From positions 310,001 through 374,000 of the forward strand of contig BRXU01000035.1 of assembly GCA_030267565.1 (NCBI GenBank): a stretch of DNA of 64,000 nucleotides, given 5' to 3'. The translations under genes were made by a program, and so were the position numbers. The notes beneath the pieces are model-generated. The model was not told the DNA's origin, searched no databases, and was given only the letters and a program-made list of their open reading frames with translations. Origin of the DNA: Pleodorina starrii (taxonomy: Eukaryota; Chlorophyta; Chlorophyceae; Chlamydomonadales; Volvocaceae). How positions within the stretch are numbered: the stretch's first letter is position 1; each line of letters begins with the position of its first letter. This document shows positions 21,175 to 32,479 of the stretch, one piece after another.

Positions 21175-22600
21175 GATGATAATAATAATAATAATAATAA
21201 TACGCCGGGCAAAAACCCTGGCGTGGTTTATGGGGGCGGGTGCGATGAGGCTCGACTAGGAGCCTGTACGCCGCCACCACCAGGGGAGCTCCACAAAAAA
21301 CAACCTTACCCTACCCCTTGACGATTGGACGTGTAGCATGTGGGTCCCTCGAGGGAGCGTCGCCGTAGGACTATGTTATTCAGGTACTTGATTGCGAGGT
21401 CATGAAGGCGCGCGCAGCATTGTGTGGCAGTGTCTGGTGGCACGCCGAGCTCGGTGATAAGGGGCTTTAGGTCATTGCGAATCGTCCCACCGAATCCAAG
21501 TGTGATGGCTTCCTTCGGTGTATACCGCACTTTCCAGCCGTTGGCCTTGAGCCTGCGGGCTAGCTTCGCGTGCTGTTTTGCTTTTTGCTCATTCTTTTCA
21601 TCATGTCGTTTGATGTGCTGTTGACGGAATATCTCGGTGATTCACAATCAAGGAGACAGGCGTCCTCTTGATTGTTCGTGTGCGGCCTATCTAAGAGCTA
21701 GCGACTTCATTGTCGTGGAAGTAGCTGCTGCTGGTAATTGCGCTCCCGGCAGCAGCCGGTATTGTCCGTCAGGGCTCAGGGCGGCCCGCCAACCTGTCGG
21801 CTGCCTGGTAACGCGGAACAGCTTGCCACGCTTACTCGAAGCAAGGACCCAAGGGACACCCCCGCTGTACGCAGAACGCCGTACAGTGGGGGTGTCCCGG
21901 GCCGAGAAACAGCCGCAGGCCCGCAGTCTGTGGACGCCGCGGGGGACGTGAGGACCGGCGGCGGAGCCGGTGGCAGCGGTGGGGGCGCTGAAGAGGGCGG
22001 GCGGGGCGCCCAGCGGTGGTGGAACGGCCGGGTGTGGGTTCCGACAGCGCCTTACACAGCGGCCCCGCCGCCGCCGTCCGGGCCGCCGGGGGCATATCCT
22101 CCGAACGATAGGCCGGATGCATGCTCGGGACCCTCGCGAAGCGGTGCAGCCGCGGGGGCAAGGGTCAGCCGGCGGCGCCCCCATAGATAGCCCTCACGTA
22201 TCGTACACCCGCACGGCTCAGTAGGTACCCGGGCCAAGTGCGTGGTGCCTGACACGCAGGGACACGCCATCCACCACGAGGCGCCACACAAGGTGTCCTT
22301 GTCGTCATCCTCCCAGCGAGTGCACCCCGTGACGTGGGCGTGCCAGGGATGCCCGGAACGCCGGAAGCGGCTGATCTGAACGGCGGGGTTGAGTAGCACC
22401 AAGTGCCTGTTGAGGGCTTCACGCACGGAGTCGGCTGGCCGGTCCTGCAGCTGTGTCACCAGCAGGCTGACCGTCAGGCGGCGGAAAAGGCGCTCAATGT
22501 ACGTCTGGCCAATATCAGGACTGCATAAAAGCTGGCATACGTGCTGATGTAGATAGTCTAGGTATCGATGTCTGGACAGCCCAGGGTTTCTAAGGCTCAT
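21175..22600 (-). mobile_element. LINE fragment with 3' end and ATT-repeat tail
   Basis: On the minus strand, protein similarity to the LINE at 8602-8990 begins near 22590 (FRRLTV, TQLQDRPA, RWEDDDKDT). A GC-rich disrupted middle follows, then the C-terminal end of an ORF2-type protein, a 3' UTR of about 100 bases and an (ATT)n tail at 21175-21202. The catalytic part of the reverse transcriptase is missing, so the copy is internally deleted. A microsatellite tail is typical of LINEs in these algae. Confidence 0.65.
21306..21649 (-). pseudogene. LINE ORF2 C-terminal fragment
   Basis: The open frame reads a Lys/Gln/His-rich helix (RRLKANGWKVRYTPKEA), then TLGFGGTIRNDLKPLITELG and ARLHDLAIKYLNNIVLRRR before the stop. 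A domain of this shape, a predicted helical hairpin ending in a conserved His/Arg-rich helix, closes the reverse transcriptase ORF of volvocine LINEs as I know them. It lies directly upstream of the ATT-tailed 3' UTR. Confidence 0.55.
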
Positions 22601-24822
22601 GTTGCATCAGATACGTTGGATTTACAGAAAAAATTAGTCATATCTCTCTCGTTACCGTCCTACACAGGGATCAGATCGCATATCTCTTGCTCCGCGCACG
22701 AAGGGAAAGCGTTTCGCAGCAGGGTGGCCGAGGGCCGACGTCTTCCCTTCCCGTTCCCATCACCGCATGCAAAGTATTGCCGTACGCCAACTCTCGCGAC
22801 TGTACGTGCACAAGAAAGGTTGTGAAAAACAATATCGAGTACCTTCTTCCGCCGAGAACACAATTTAGGCGAATCTGTACAAGGAAGCTATCAAGTCTTT
22901 GGTCTCGCTCGTCCAAACCGAAACTACCAAACAGGAATACGTATCGCCAACAAAAGGAATGCAGTTCCCACCATTCAATCAGCATCGAGACCCCGGAAGC
23001 CAAGGGAAGTCGTGTGCGCTTGCATCCGTCCTCACCGTCTCCCTCAGTCGTCACCTGAAGTTGCTTATGCAAATATCGCCCTCAATTGATTGAGGCGCCG
23101 AGGCCAGGCCCAAAAAAAGTGCTAGGCACATGCGCGCCTCTGCTGCCTTCCCCGCCATGCTCATCTCCTCAATTTCCAGGGCACACCTGAAGAACCGTGT
23201 CGCAGGGCGCGACTGTATGCAGACCCCTCCCGCGCGGCACTTCATCAGCCCCGCACAAAAAAATATCGATCCGGCACCTGTTCCCCGCCCACCACCAGCA
23301 AGCCTGACAACCTGCTGCACGCAACTGCGCGTTACCAAAATAAACACGCTCCGATCGACAAACACGTCCCAAGCCCAACCCAGCAAATCGAGGGCCGCAT
23401 GTTCCAAACCTGGCTGAGCCAATGTCGACTGCAACCGAGCACCAACACCCGCCCCAAATCGAGCCGCGCCGCGCCCAAGTCGAGGACGCACCAAGGGCAG
23501 CAGACAGCACAATACACCGAAGCGCCCAAACCGACCCGCGGGTCGTGAAGTCCAAACTGACTCGCAGACACGTCGCCCCCAGTTCGTCGACGCCAGAATT
23601 TCCACATGGGTGGAGAATCGCGTGGGCGGCAGGACAGCGGCCGCGTGGTGACAACGTCAATGGGGCAATTGACGAGACGGCTCTCGATTTCCTGTGGAAA
23701 AAGCTGTCTCGTCGATTGCCCCGTGGACGAGACAGCTTTTGCCAGGAGGTCGAGAGCACCAAAGGACAGAGGGCCAGAAAGTCATCACTTCCCCATCCCA
23801 CCAATGTGCCATCGAGCCCTCGCTGCGGCACGCACCCAGAAAACAACACCCAGAAGGCACTTACGCTGTCCCAAATAACACCACAAACAACACCAAAGGT
23901 GCAGAGGGGGGCAGAGCGGCCCAATGATGCGGTGAATGGTGTCCGCGTGCCCCTTCGTCTCTTGCTTGCTTGCTTAATAAGCCGCCACAAGACCCCGAAT
24001 CCACAGCACCCCCAAAATAAGAGTTTTCCCGCACTCGTACAAGTTCTGTTTCTGGTTCTGGAGCCCCCTCAGGGTCCGCTTCACCATCATCATCATCGTT
24101 GTAAGTTGCCGGTCGTACGACGAGTACGATCGAGACACAACCCCAAACCCTTAAAAGAGCAGATTCGAGGCAGCCCGCGAATCGTAACAATCCACCCACC
24201 CACACACACAGACCCGCAGATAGAGGCGCTTCGCTCCCCGCGGCCGTACGACCATGCGGGTTGCGATTGGTTCTGGTTCGCCACACTATCAACCTCCACA
24301 AATCATTTTAACGGGACCTACCAACCACCACCAAACAAACTGAACCGAACCCACATGAACCAGCCTCGCTGTAAATGTAAATCGTTGCACACATCAGTTG
24401 CTCTTCTCTCACTGACCTCGCGTCATAAACTCGCGGCGGCAATTCGGGCTCGGACTCACTCGGAAGATTGCCCCCCGACCTCAGACCGGCCCCACTTTAT
24501 CGTCGTGTGATGTTCAATCGCTCTCTTCCTCTCGTTTCTTTTTCTCTCTCGCTCTTGAAGCACGTCATTTTCTCTCCGCGTCGCAACACCAGATGCGTGG
24601 TCTTAGGGCGGGACGAAAGCAGCCATGCGGATAGGGTGATGTGTCTCTCAGCATATAAGTCCCGCAAGGCCCCGCTGTCAACTCGCCGCCGTCCCCACCA
24701 CCAAGTTGACGGGGAGGGACCAAGCGACATCAGAAGCCCACCATACGAGCAAACCCGCCCCTCATGTAGCCAGCCCCAGCCAATGATCCAAACCCTCCCA
24801 CATCCGTACCGCAACCCCACAC
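22601..24822. other. Intergenic DNA with a strong fold-back
   Basis: A 362-codon plus-strand frame (23422-24510) and a 273-codon minus-strand frame (23169-23990) overlap, and neither resembles a known protein. The base composition is lower in GC than the PPR gene next door. The one clear structure is the fold-back at 23662-23756. Confidence 0.5.
23662..23756. other. Two mutually exclusive hairpins
   Basis: Hairpin 1 pairs 23662-23682 (ggggcaattgacgagacggct) with 23702-23722, 19 of 21 positions. Hairpin 2 pairs 23681-23713 with 23726-23756 around a 12-base loop, about 31 positions with few mismatches (ctctcga..tcctg arms and agctgtctcgtc against gacgagacagct). The middle segment belongs to both, so only one can form at a time. 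It could be a small-RNA precursor, a MITE-like fold-back or a structured 3' flank. Confidence 0.6.
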
Positions 24823-24827
24823 TTACA
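24823..24827 (-). terminator. Putative TGTAA poly(A) signal of the PPR gene
   Basis: ttaca on the plus strand gives TGTAA on the minus strand, about 140 bases past the PPR stop codon. TGTAA is the usual poly(A) signal in Chlamydomonas-type algae. Confidence 0.55.
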
Positions 24828-24965
24828 CCAGCGAACGCAGCAGCCGCAGCGGGAGGCTGACGGCCCGCCGACGCGGGGTTTCGCCGCCGGGTTCGCGCCA
24901 CAATCCGGCGGCTGAGTTACGCGACACACACCGACACACATAAGCCCTCCACCCAATCCGCCTCA

Positions 24966-27900
24966 TCAAAACAGGCCAGTCTGCATCAGCAGCGTGCCGT
25001 ACGCCGCCACCGCCGCCGACAGCGCCGCCGCCGCCACCTGTTGGCTCTCCACCGACCGCACGCCCTGCCGCCCCACCAGCGCCAACAACTGACCCGTCAG
25101 CGCATTCGGCTCAACGCCCTCCCGCCGCATCGCACTCAGCAGCTCCAGCGCCTTGTTGGGCTGACCCGCGCGCTCAGACGCCGCCAACAGCGCATTGTAG
25201 ACGTCGACCGACGGCTGCACGCCGGCGCGGCGCATGCGCGACCGCACGCGCATGGCGCCCTCCCAGTTGCCCGCCAGGCTGTGCGCCGCGATGAGGCCGC
25301 AAAAGGCGAAGTCGCGGGGGCGCAGTCCAGCGGAGGTCATGGTGGAGAAGACGGCCTCGGCGCGGTCCGGCAGACCCGCCATGCCGTACGCGGCAATCAT
25401 GGCCTCGTGGGTGACCGTGTCGGGCTGGCGCACCTTGCCGTACAGCTTCTCCGCAATCTGCGACAATTGTGACCATGTGACAGTGTGTGCTTGAGTCAGC
25501 GGGAGGCAGTGAGGTACATGTCGGGTTTGCGGTGTCGGAAGGCAGGAACCGACAGCAGCAATCGACACAGCAACGTAGCTACCAGCCTGTCTTCCATCAA
25601 CGTGCTGAGTCCTCTACCTCATGAAAGACCCATCGCTCCTCACTCGCTCCCTTCCCGGCCCCTTGTCCCTACCGCCCTCCCTCGCCTCAATCCAATCCCA
25701 GCACCACCCCCACCACCCCCACCCCCGCAAAATACCCCTCTCACCTCGAGCTGTCCAGCCTTGCCCGCCGCCGAAATGGCCGTGTTGTACATGACGGTGT
25801 TGGGGGTGATGCCCAGGTTGAGAGCGCGCAGCAGCACCCCCACCGCCTCCTGCCACTTGCCCGCCCTCTCATAGGCCAGCATCAGCGCCCCACACACCAC
25901 CTCATTCAGCACACCGTGGTGCGACTGGTGCGACTGCGGAGGGGACGACGAGGCAGACGAACCGCCGCCGCCGCCACCATACCCGTGGTGCCCCTGATTG
26001 GGGTACAGGTGGCCCTGACGAGACGATGAGGCGGCGGCGTTGCCGTCGCCGTCAGGGAAGGCCAGCGGCGCTGGCGCCGACGGCACGCCGCTGCCGGGGG
26101 CCACAGCGCCGACGCCGCCGCCGCAGCCAGCGGCGGCGGCGGCGCCGGCGGCCGCTGACGCGGCCGCCGTCAGCTGGCCGGTGAGGGCTCCGGCGGAGGC
26201 GTGCTCCAGGGTGGACCTCCAGGGATGGGCGGCGTCAGCGGCCGCCGCCGCCGCCGAGTCAACGCTCAAGGACGACCTGCCGCTGCCGCTGCCGGTGGTG
26301 ACGGAGGCCGAGGCGGAGGCGGGCGCGGAGGAGAGCGGGGAGGGCGTGCGCGCGGGCGGGTGGCTGAAGAGGCTGAAGCTGCGGCGCGAGGGGCCGGACT
26401 CGGAGTCGGGCGCGCCGCTGCCGCAGGCGGAAGGAGCCGAGAGGGCGGTCAGGTCGAGTGACAGTCCGTTGAGCTCAGAGGGGCGAGTCCAGGTCATCTG
26501 AGAGGCGGCGGCGGCGGCGGCGTCGACTGCGCTGGCACTGGTACCGGCAGCGGCAGCGGCTTGGGCGTCAAGGCCAGAGGTGGAGGTGACGGCCGGGTTG
26601 GCAGCGGCGGCAGCGGCGGCGGCTGCGGCAACGGCTGCCAGGGCGTCGACGGCCGAGGCAGAGGAGGAGGAGGCGGCGGCCTGGGCGATCAGCGCCGCCA
26701 GCGGGCTGACGGGCGGCGGCGGCGCGGCGGCGGAGGGCGCCAGGGCGGCCGCCAGCGACATGGCCGCTGCGGCGGGGGGAGCCGAGGCGGCTGCGGGGCC
26801 GAGTACTTGGCGCTCAATGGAGGAGAACACAGCCTCAGCTAGCTGCCACTGGCCGTGCTCCCCGAGACTCTGTTGGAAGAGGAACGGGGGGAGGAGAGAG
26901 GAGAGAGGTGGTAGGTGAGCTGGGGGTGCAGGTTTAATGGGGTGAGGCGGGGATCGCGGCGCACAGCAAACGTTAGCGCTCCACTGCAACACATCAGCCC
27001 CGGCCCATCCGCCCTACTACTCCCCTCCCGCCTCCTGCCCGCCCGTAAGCCCAAACCCGCAACCTTCCCACCCGCCCCGGCCCACCAGCCGCCGCCCTCT
27101 CCATCACCCGTATCCCCCCGCCCTACCCCACCCCACCCACCTTGAGCAGTGCCGAGTACGTGTAGGCGTTGGGCTGCACTCCGCCCCACTCGGGCGTCTG
27201 CATGCGTCCCAGCACCTCCACCGCCCGGCCCCACCGCTTGGCGTTGCCCAGCGCCGCCATCAGTGCCGTGTAGGTGCGCGCGTTGGGCCGCACCCCGTTC
27301 GACAGCATCCACGCCACCACCGCCTCGGCGCGGTCGGCCTCGCCCCCGGAGGCCAGGGCCGTGATGAGGGCGGTGCACGACACCACGTCGGGCCGGATGG
27401 CGCCCGGTCCCGTCATCTCGTCAAACAGGGCCACGGCGCGGCGCCAGTCGCCGGCGGCGGCGCAGGCCGAGATGGCGGCCGAGTAGGCGTGGCCGGTCGG
27501 CTCGCAGCCTGTGAACACACGGCGGCGGGGCGCGGGGGGTGAGCTCAGGTGCGGTGAGGTGAGCTGGGTGAGAAACGGAATCTGCAGGCCCATCGACCGG
27601 ATGAAGCGGATCCGCCCCAGATGGGATATGGCTTGACGGGAAGTAGGGTACGTGACAACATGCAACGGAGCGCCTGGGGCGCTGGCAGAGGATCAATTAC
27701 CAACTTCGTCTCTAGACTTGACTCCAGAGGGTAGAGACTGGACTCCAGAGGGATCCCCAAAGTCCCCACTCCCTCCTCCCTGCTCCCTCCCCTCAGCCCA
27801 CTCACCCGCAGACCGCATGTCCGCCCAGATGTCCAGAGCCCGGTACCACCTGCCTCCCTCCGTGGCAGCCCTCATGGCCGCCGTGTAGGCGTGGACCGTG

Positions 27901-30000
27901 GGCGCCATCCGGCTGCCAGCCGGCGCCCCCCTCATGGCCGCATACATGGCCAGCGCCTGATCCGTCAGACCCAGTCGGGTGCACAGCTCCAGATAGGTGA
28001 TGCACAGTCGGCAGTCCATCTGCAGCCGCCCGGCAGTGTGGCGGCGCCACGCCTCGTTCCAGATGCCGAGAGCGCGGTCGGTGAGGCCGCCCGCCAGCGC
28101 CGCGCGCATGGCGGCTGTGTAGGTGTAGGCGGTGGCCTCCAGTCCGGCGCCACCGGCCGAGGGGGCTCCGGTCATCCAGTCGTACACCGACAGGGCAGAC
28201 ACTGCGTCACCATGGTCCGAGCAGACGCGGATCAGCTGCGGGGAGAGAGCAGGGGAGAGAGGGTTGAGGGAAGCGGAGGGTTGAAAGAGCGGAGGGGTTG
28301 GTGCGAGGTTCCCGGAGATCAGATCAGGTCGGGTCGAGTCGGGGCATAGCCATTCACCAGACAAGAAGCAGCAAGCCACCCTTCCGTCCGTCCCTTGCCG
28401 TACACTTTCCGTACTCCGTACACTTTCCGTGAACCCCCTTCCCGGCCCACCGTGGTGCACAGTCTGTCGTCCAGCTGGTGGCCCGCCGCCTTGAGCCACT
28501 CGAACAGCAGCAGCGAGCGGCGCCAGGTGGCCTTGTTGGCCGACAGACTGAGAACCAGCTTGTCCAGCTTCCAGTTGTCAAGGGGGAGGCAGCAAGAGGG
28601 CAGACCGCCGGGAGGGGGCAGAGCGACGGGGCAGGCGGGGTCGCGGAGCGCCAGCAGCTGGGCGGGAAGACCTGCGGGGGAACAAGGTGTGTGGAAGGGA
28701 GGGAGGTAGGGAGGGCGGGTTTAGGAGGCTGGCTGATCGGGGCGTGGGGCGCGGCAGGCGATGAAGAGTGGGAAGTTAGGAACGGTCTCTTTTACTGTTT
28801 TGGCCTCCGGCACAGCCAATCGGCGCCGTCGTCCCCCAAAGCTGCTCACCGGTATCCCCGAGGCCCAGCTCGAAGCGCCGGGTGTCCGCAGTCGCGGCCG
28901 CAGCCGCCGACGCACTGCCAGGCGCCACGCCGCCGCTGCTGCTGGCGCCAGCTGAAGGCGCGGCGCTGCCAGAAGCTGTGGACGCAACAGACACGACTCC
29001 GGGAGAAGCAGCGGCGCCGCCGCGGCCGCCGCCGGGTGCGGTGTATCGGCTGCTGCCGCCGCGGGACCCCGACACAGTCGTGCCGGACGGCCGTACCGGC
29101 AGCGGCGGCTCAGCGGCCGGCGCGGGTGGTGGCGGCACGGTGCTGATGACGGCCGCTGCCGCCATGGCGGTCGCGTGCTGCAGGGAGAGAGCGGTAAGGT
29201 CGGCGGAGAGACGCTCCAGGGGGTCTTCGCTGACCTGCTCCAGGGGCTCCGCCTGGGGCTGCGATTGTGACAGGAGCAGCGGGATGGCAGTGGAACGAAC
29301 GAGCGGTTAGATGAGAATAGATGGTAATTTTATGGAATTCGTCGTGGGGCGGATTCGCAGATGGGCGGGAGCAAGCCCTAGATTGCGGGCATCGCGCCCG
29401 ACGGTCAAGTAAGACAGCGACCGAAACGGGAAGAAACGGCGCAGCATGGAGCAGTTGGTATAGTGGGGTGCGATTTGGCAGCTTTGCGCTTTGAAAACCG
29501 CTAACGCTTCCCGCGAAGAGACACGCAGAGAGTTAACCTCCAACATGACCAGGCAACCGTTCCGGGCCACTTTTCCGCGTGGGAAATCGCAGTCGAAAAA
29601 GAACAAATTTTTTCTACTATTCAGGAGATAATAGCTCCGAAAAGCGAGGGCATCAAAAGGCTGACGTGCTCAGGGCCACAAACTACCAGATGAAGACCTC
29701 ATACGCAGGACAAGCCCTAACCTGCTCGTGACTCCGCTGCTCCATAGAACGACGTTCATGGCTGCGATCAATTGACTTGCGCACGCGCTCGGTGGCGGTC
29801 ATGACGGGGGCTCCGGGAGCCGCCGAAGTTCGCGTGGTCGAGCGCGCGCTTGGCGGAGCAGGCGCCCGAGCCATGACGACCGGCGTGTTGTGGGCATTGT
29901 GGCTCTGGTTCTGACGAGTGTGGCCGGTGACACGGGCTGGGAGGCTGCCGGGACCGCTGCCCGCAGCGGCAAGGGGTGGCCGCGCGGCAACAGACACCAT
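24966..30000 (-). CDS. P-class pentatricopeptide repeat (PPR) protein
   Basis: Seven exons: 30000-29722, 29258-28850, 28671-28451, 28235-27806, 27508-27141, 26869-25745 and 25457-24966. All junctions keep phase and the total is 3324 nt (1107 aa). The N-terminus (MVSVAARPPLAAAG) is rich in Ala, Arg and Ser with few acids, as in organelle transit peptides. PPR motifs of about 35 residues run through exons 4-7, for example AYTYTAAMRAALAGGLTDRA, HAYSAAISACAAAGDWRRA, TYTALMAALGNAKRWGRA and THEAMIAAYGMAGLPDRAEA. A roughly 295-residue Ala/Ser/Pro/Gly-rich insertion (about residues 592-885) splits the array. The family binds specific chloroplast or mitochondrial RNAs and controls their stability or translation. 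No DYW or SMR domain is seen. The target is unknown. It is divergent from the OPR gene. Confidence 0.85.
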
Positions 30001-32479
30001 TGATACCTAAGTCTTATGATACAAGCTTGAGAACAGTTCCAAGTGCACTGAAATGGTTAGAAATGATATCGTAAATTTTTAACGCGAAAAGATATTGCTG
30101 CTTTGGTATCGCGGCGGCTCTTATGTTGATAACAGCCCTCCTTACGGTGAGGCTTCTCTCGACTGCCAGTAGGCCACGGGCACTTCGGCTCCAGACCTCA
30201 ACACTGAAAATCAACCTGGAATGCAGGTTAGAACGTACTGATATGTCGGACCGTTTTGGCGTCAGCCACCGGTTGCTTCAACCTCCCATTACGGGCCCTA
30301 TGCGTACGGCGATTCGTCTGGTGGGAAGTGGAAGCGATTGGCGCGCCACTGGTATGGTGCACTGCACCTTAGGAAGCGGCCACTGGTGGGTTTGGTTCTG
30401 CGTTTTATGATCTTAGTTATTTGCACACAAGCTTGATTCGACGCTCTGATACATGTGGCGTCGCCACACGCCGAGCAGGTGCCGCGCATTGTTGCAATGG
30501 CGGAAATCATTGGTAAAGTGGTTTACGGGCTGTCGAGAACGTGAGATGCCAGGCATAACCACTTTGCAAGCAAATTGCCGTCAACGGACAGGACTTGGTT
30601 TAGGTTGTTTATTGGGGCTGTCCGAATACCCGATCCCACCCGATTCTCCTTAACGTCTCGTAGTTTCAGATAGCAAAAATTGGATAGCGTCGAATGCGCC
30701 GTGACAGTGAGAGCGAGTTCGCCGGCGCTTGCGATTGGGTAAAGCGCGGGCCCCGGTCCTAGCCGGTTTATAAGTCTGCGATAAGCGCCGGGATGCCGCG
30801 CCGGTTGGCAACCAAAGTGTCCCGAGGAGAGGATGAAACCCAGCCTGTAGCGGGTTCGCGGGCTAAAGGGCCAACAGGGATTCAGCCAATGCTTCTGCCT
30901 TCGAGGTCTTCCGCCGGCAGCAGCAATTCAGAGGCTCCTTCGAGTTGACCATTGTGCCAGGGCCAGGATGCATGCCCTACTAAGCTCAGACGGAGACTTG
31001 CGACGATCGCAAAAGTGTTATGGTTTTGCTGTTGTCGTTGCCTGACGGCCCGAGCGCCCGACCCTTCGGCCCTGCCGCCTGCAGGCCTTCATTCCTTCCT
31101 TTCCCGTGGGCATGGACTCAATTCCACTGAGATACAGCCAGTTGGTGGTGTACATGCGGGCTCGGGTCCGCCCACTCTCATTCGCATTCACAAAGGGATA
31201 CCCGTCACCAACCGAACCCTTACCTCTAAAAGGTCAGCCAGGCCCTGCCAGGCAGCAAGGCAGGAGTGTCGCTCAGCGGGTCCCTTCGCAGTTGTGCCCC
31301 GGCAACCATGGCCCCCATGAGGCCCCCATGAGGGAGACATCCTGTGATATCGTAAACCTTGACGTGTTGCTATTGGGAGGGGCATGTGAGGCAAGGCGAG
31401 GTCCAGCGGCGATGCACCCATCGGATGGAAGCTGCTACGGGAAAAGTACGGCCCCTCCCCAGCTCACATGCAGTATTGTGTCGCACTTTTAACTTTCGCG
31501 AAACCTGGTCTCTTCAGGGTCAGTGGCACGCCAGTCCTGGCCGTGCCCCATGCCGCGTAACCAACTGCCCCGAAACCAGGAGGGTACGTAAAAAGGGTTT
31601 CCCAAGGGTCTGGAGCCCACTTTGAACAACGAGTACAGCAACTGGGGCAAGGGGAGAGCGCCCCAGCGGCCACTTGGTCGTGTTGTTCGCGACAAATATC
31701 AGTCCGTGGCTGGACTGCTGGCGTATTTCAGCTCCGCAAGAAAAGGCAACTGTGTTAGCGTGTGTCGTGAGCCGTGGCGGTGCTGAGGGGCCCCAGCTGT
31801 GCATGTTGAACCGCACCCCAGCACCTTGCTAGTTGAGGCACAGAAGCTAAATCCCGTTAGTTACCTTTATATGACTTCCGCAAACAGGGCCCAACCGTTA
31901 TCTTCCACGCCATGGCCCAAGGGACATACTCAGCTGCAAAGCCCCAAAATAAGCATGTACTCCCCAACCGTGGATGATAGGACAAACACAACTTCTTAGT
32001 TGGTTGTACCACCCTTGCTTGCTGGATCCGGGCGCCTGTGAGCAGCGGAAAGCATGCCTTGTCCGCAGCCAGCGCATCGCTGCGACCGGACGGCGTCGGA
32101 ACGTTTGCCTTAACCAGTAATCAGCTTGGGGTATTTTTGACATTTGGAAACGCTCACAGGGTGTCTTTCGCGGTTAAAGGCCCTAATTGCTTTGACGGTC
32201 GGTACAACCTTATTACACGCCACCCTGTATTTTCGCCCTCAGAACCTCCTATGGCAAGCACCATTGACTTCCATTATTTACTGACGAATTTTCTGCTAGC
32301 CGGGGTCAATTCATTCGCTCCAACGATTGCAGACCGCCGTTCTGGATCTACAGGCGAAGTTTCCTTGGGATGACCGGCCCAATCGCCCACTAACCCTATT
32401 TCCCAACTTATCAGAGGTTATAATTATATAGTGTTCGAAAGAAGCTGACAGAATCCGCAGAGCATAGCCTCTTTCACGC
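30001..32479. promoter_or_regulatory. Divergent intergenic region between PPR and OPR genes
   Basis: The two probable organelle RNA factors start at opposite ends of this 2.5-kb spacer, so it must hold both promoters. It is markedly less GC-rich than either gene. No RNA gene, transposon or convincing TATA box was recognised, and open frames stay near 120 codons or less. Confidence 0.5.

Noticed and set aside
23422..24510. 362-codon plus-strand protein gene
   Set aside because: It has no recognisable domain, overlaps an equally long minus-strand frame, and contains the fold-back. The composition looks like chance in stop-poor DNA.
26040..26842. Plus-strand Ala/Gly-rich frames of 86-153 codons
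   Set aside because: They are shadows of the low-complexity insertion of the PPR protein, which is encoded on the other strand with consistent splice phases.
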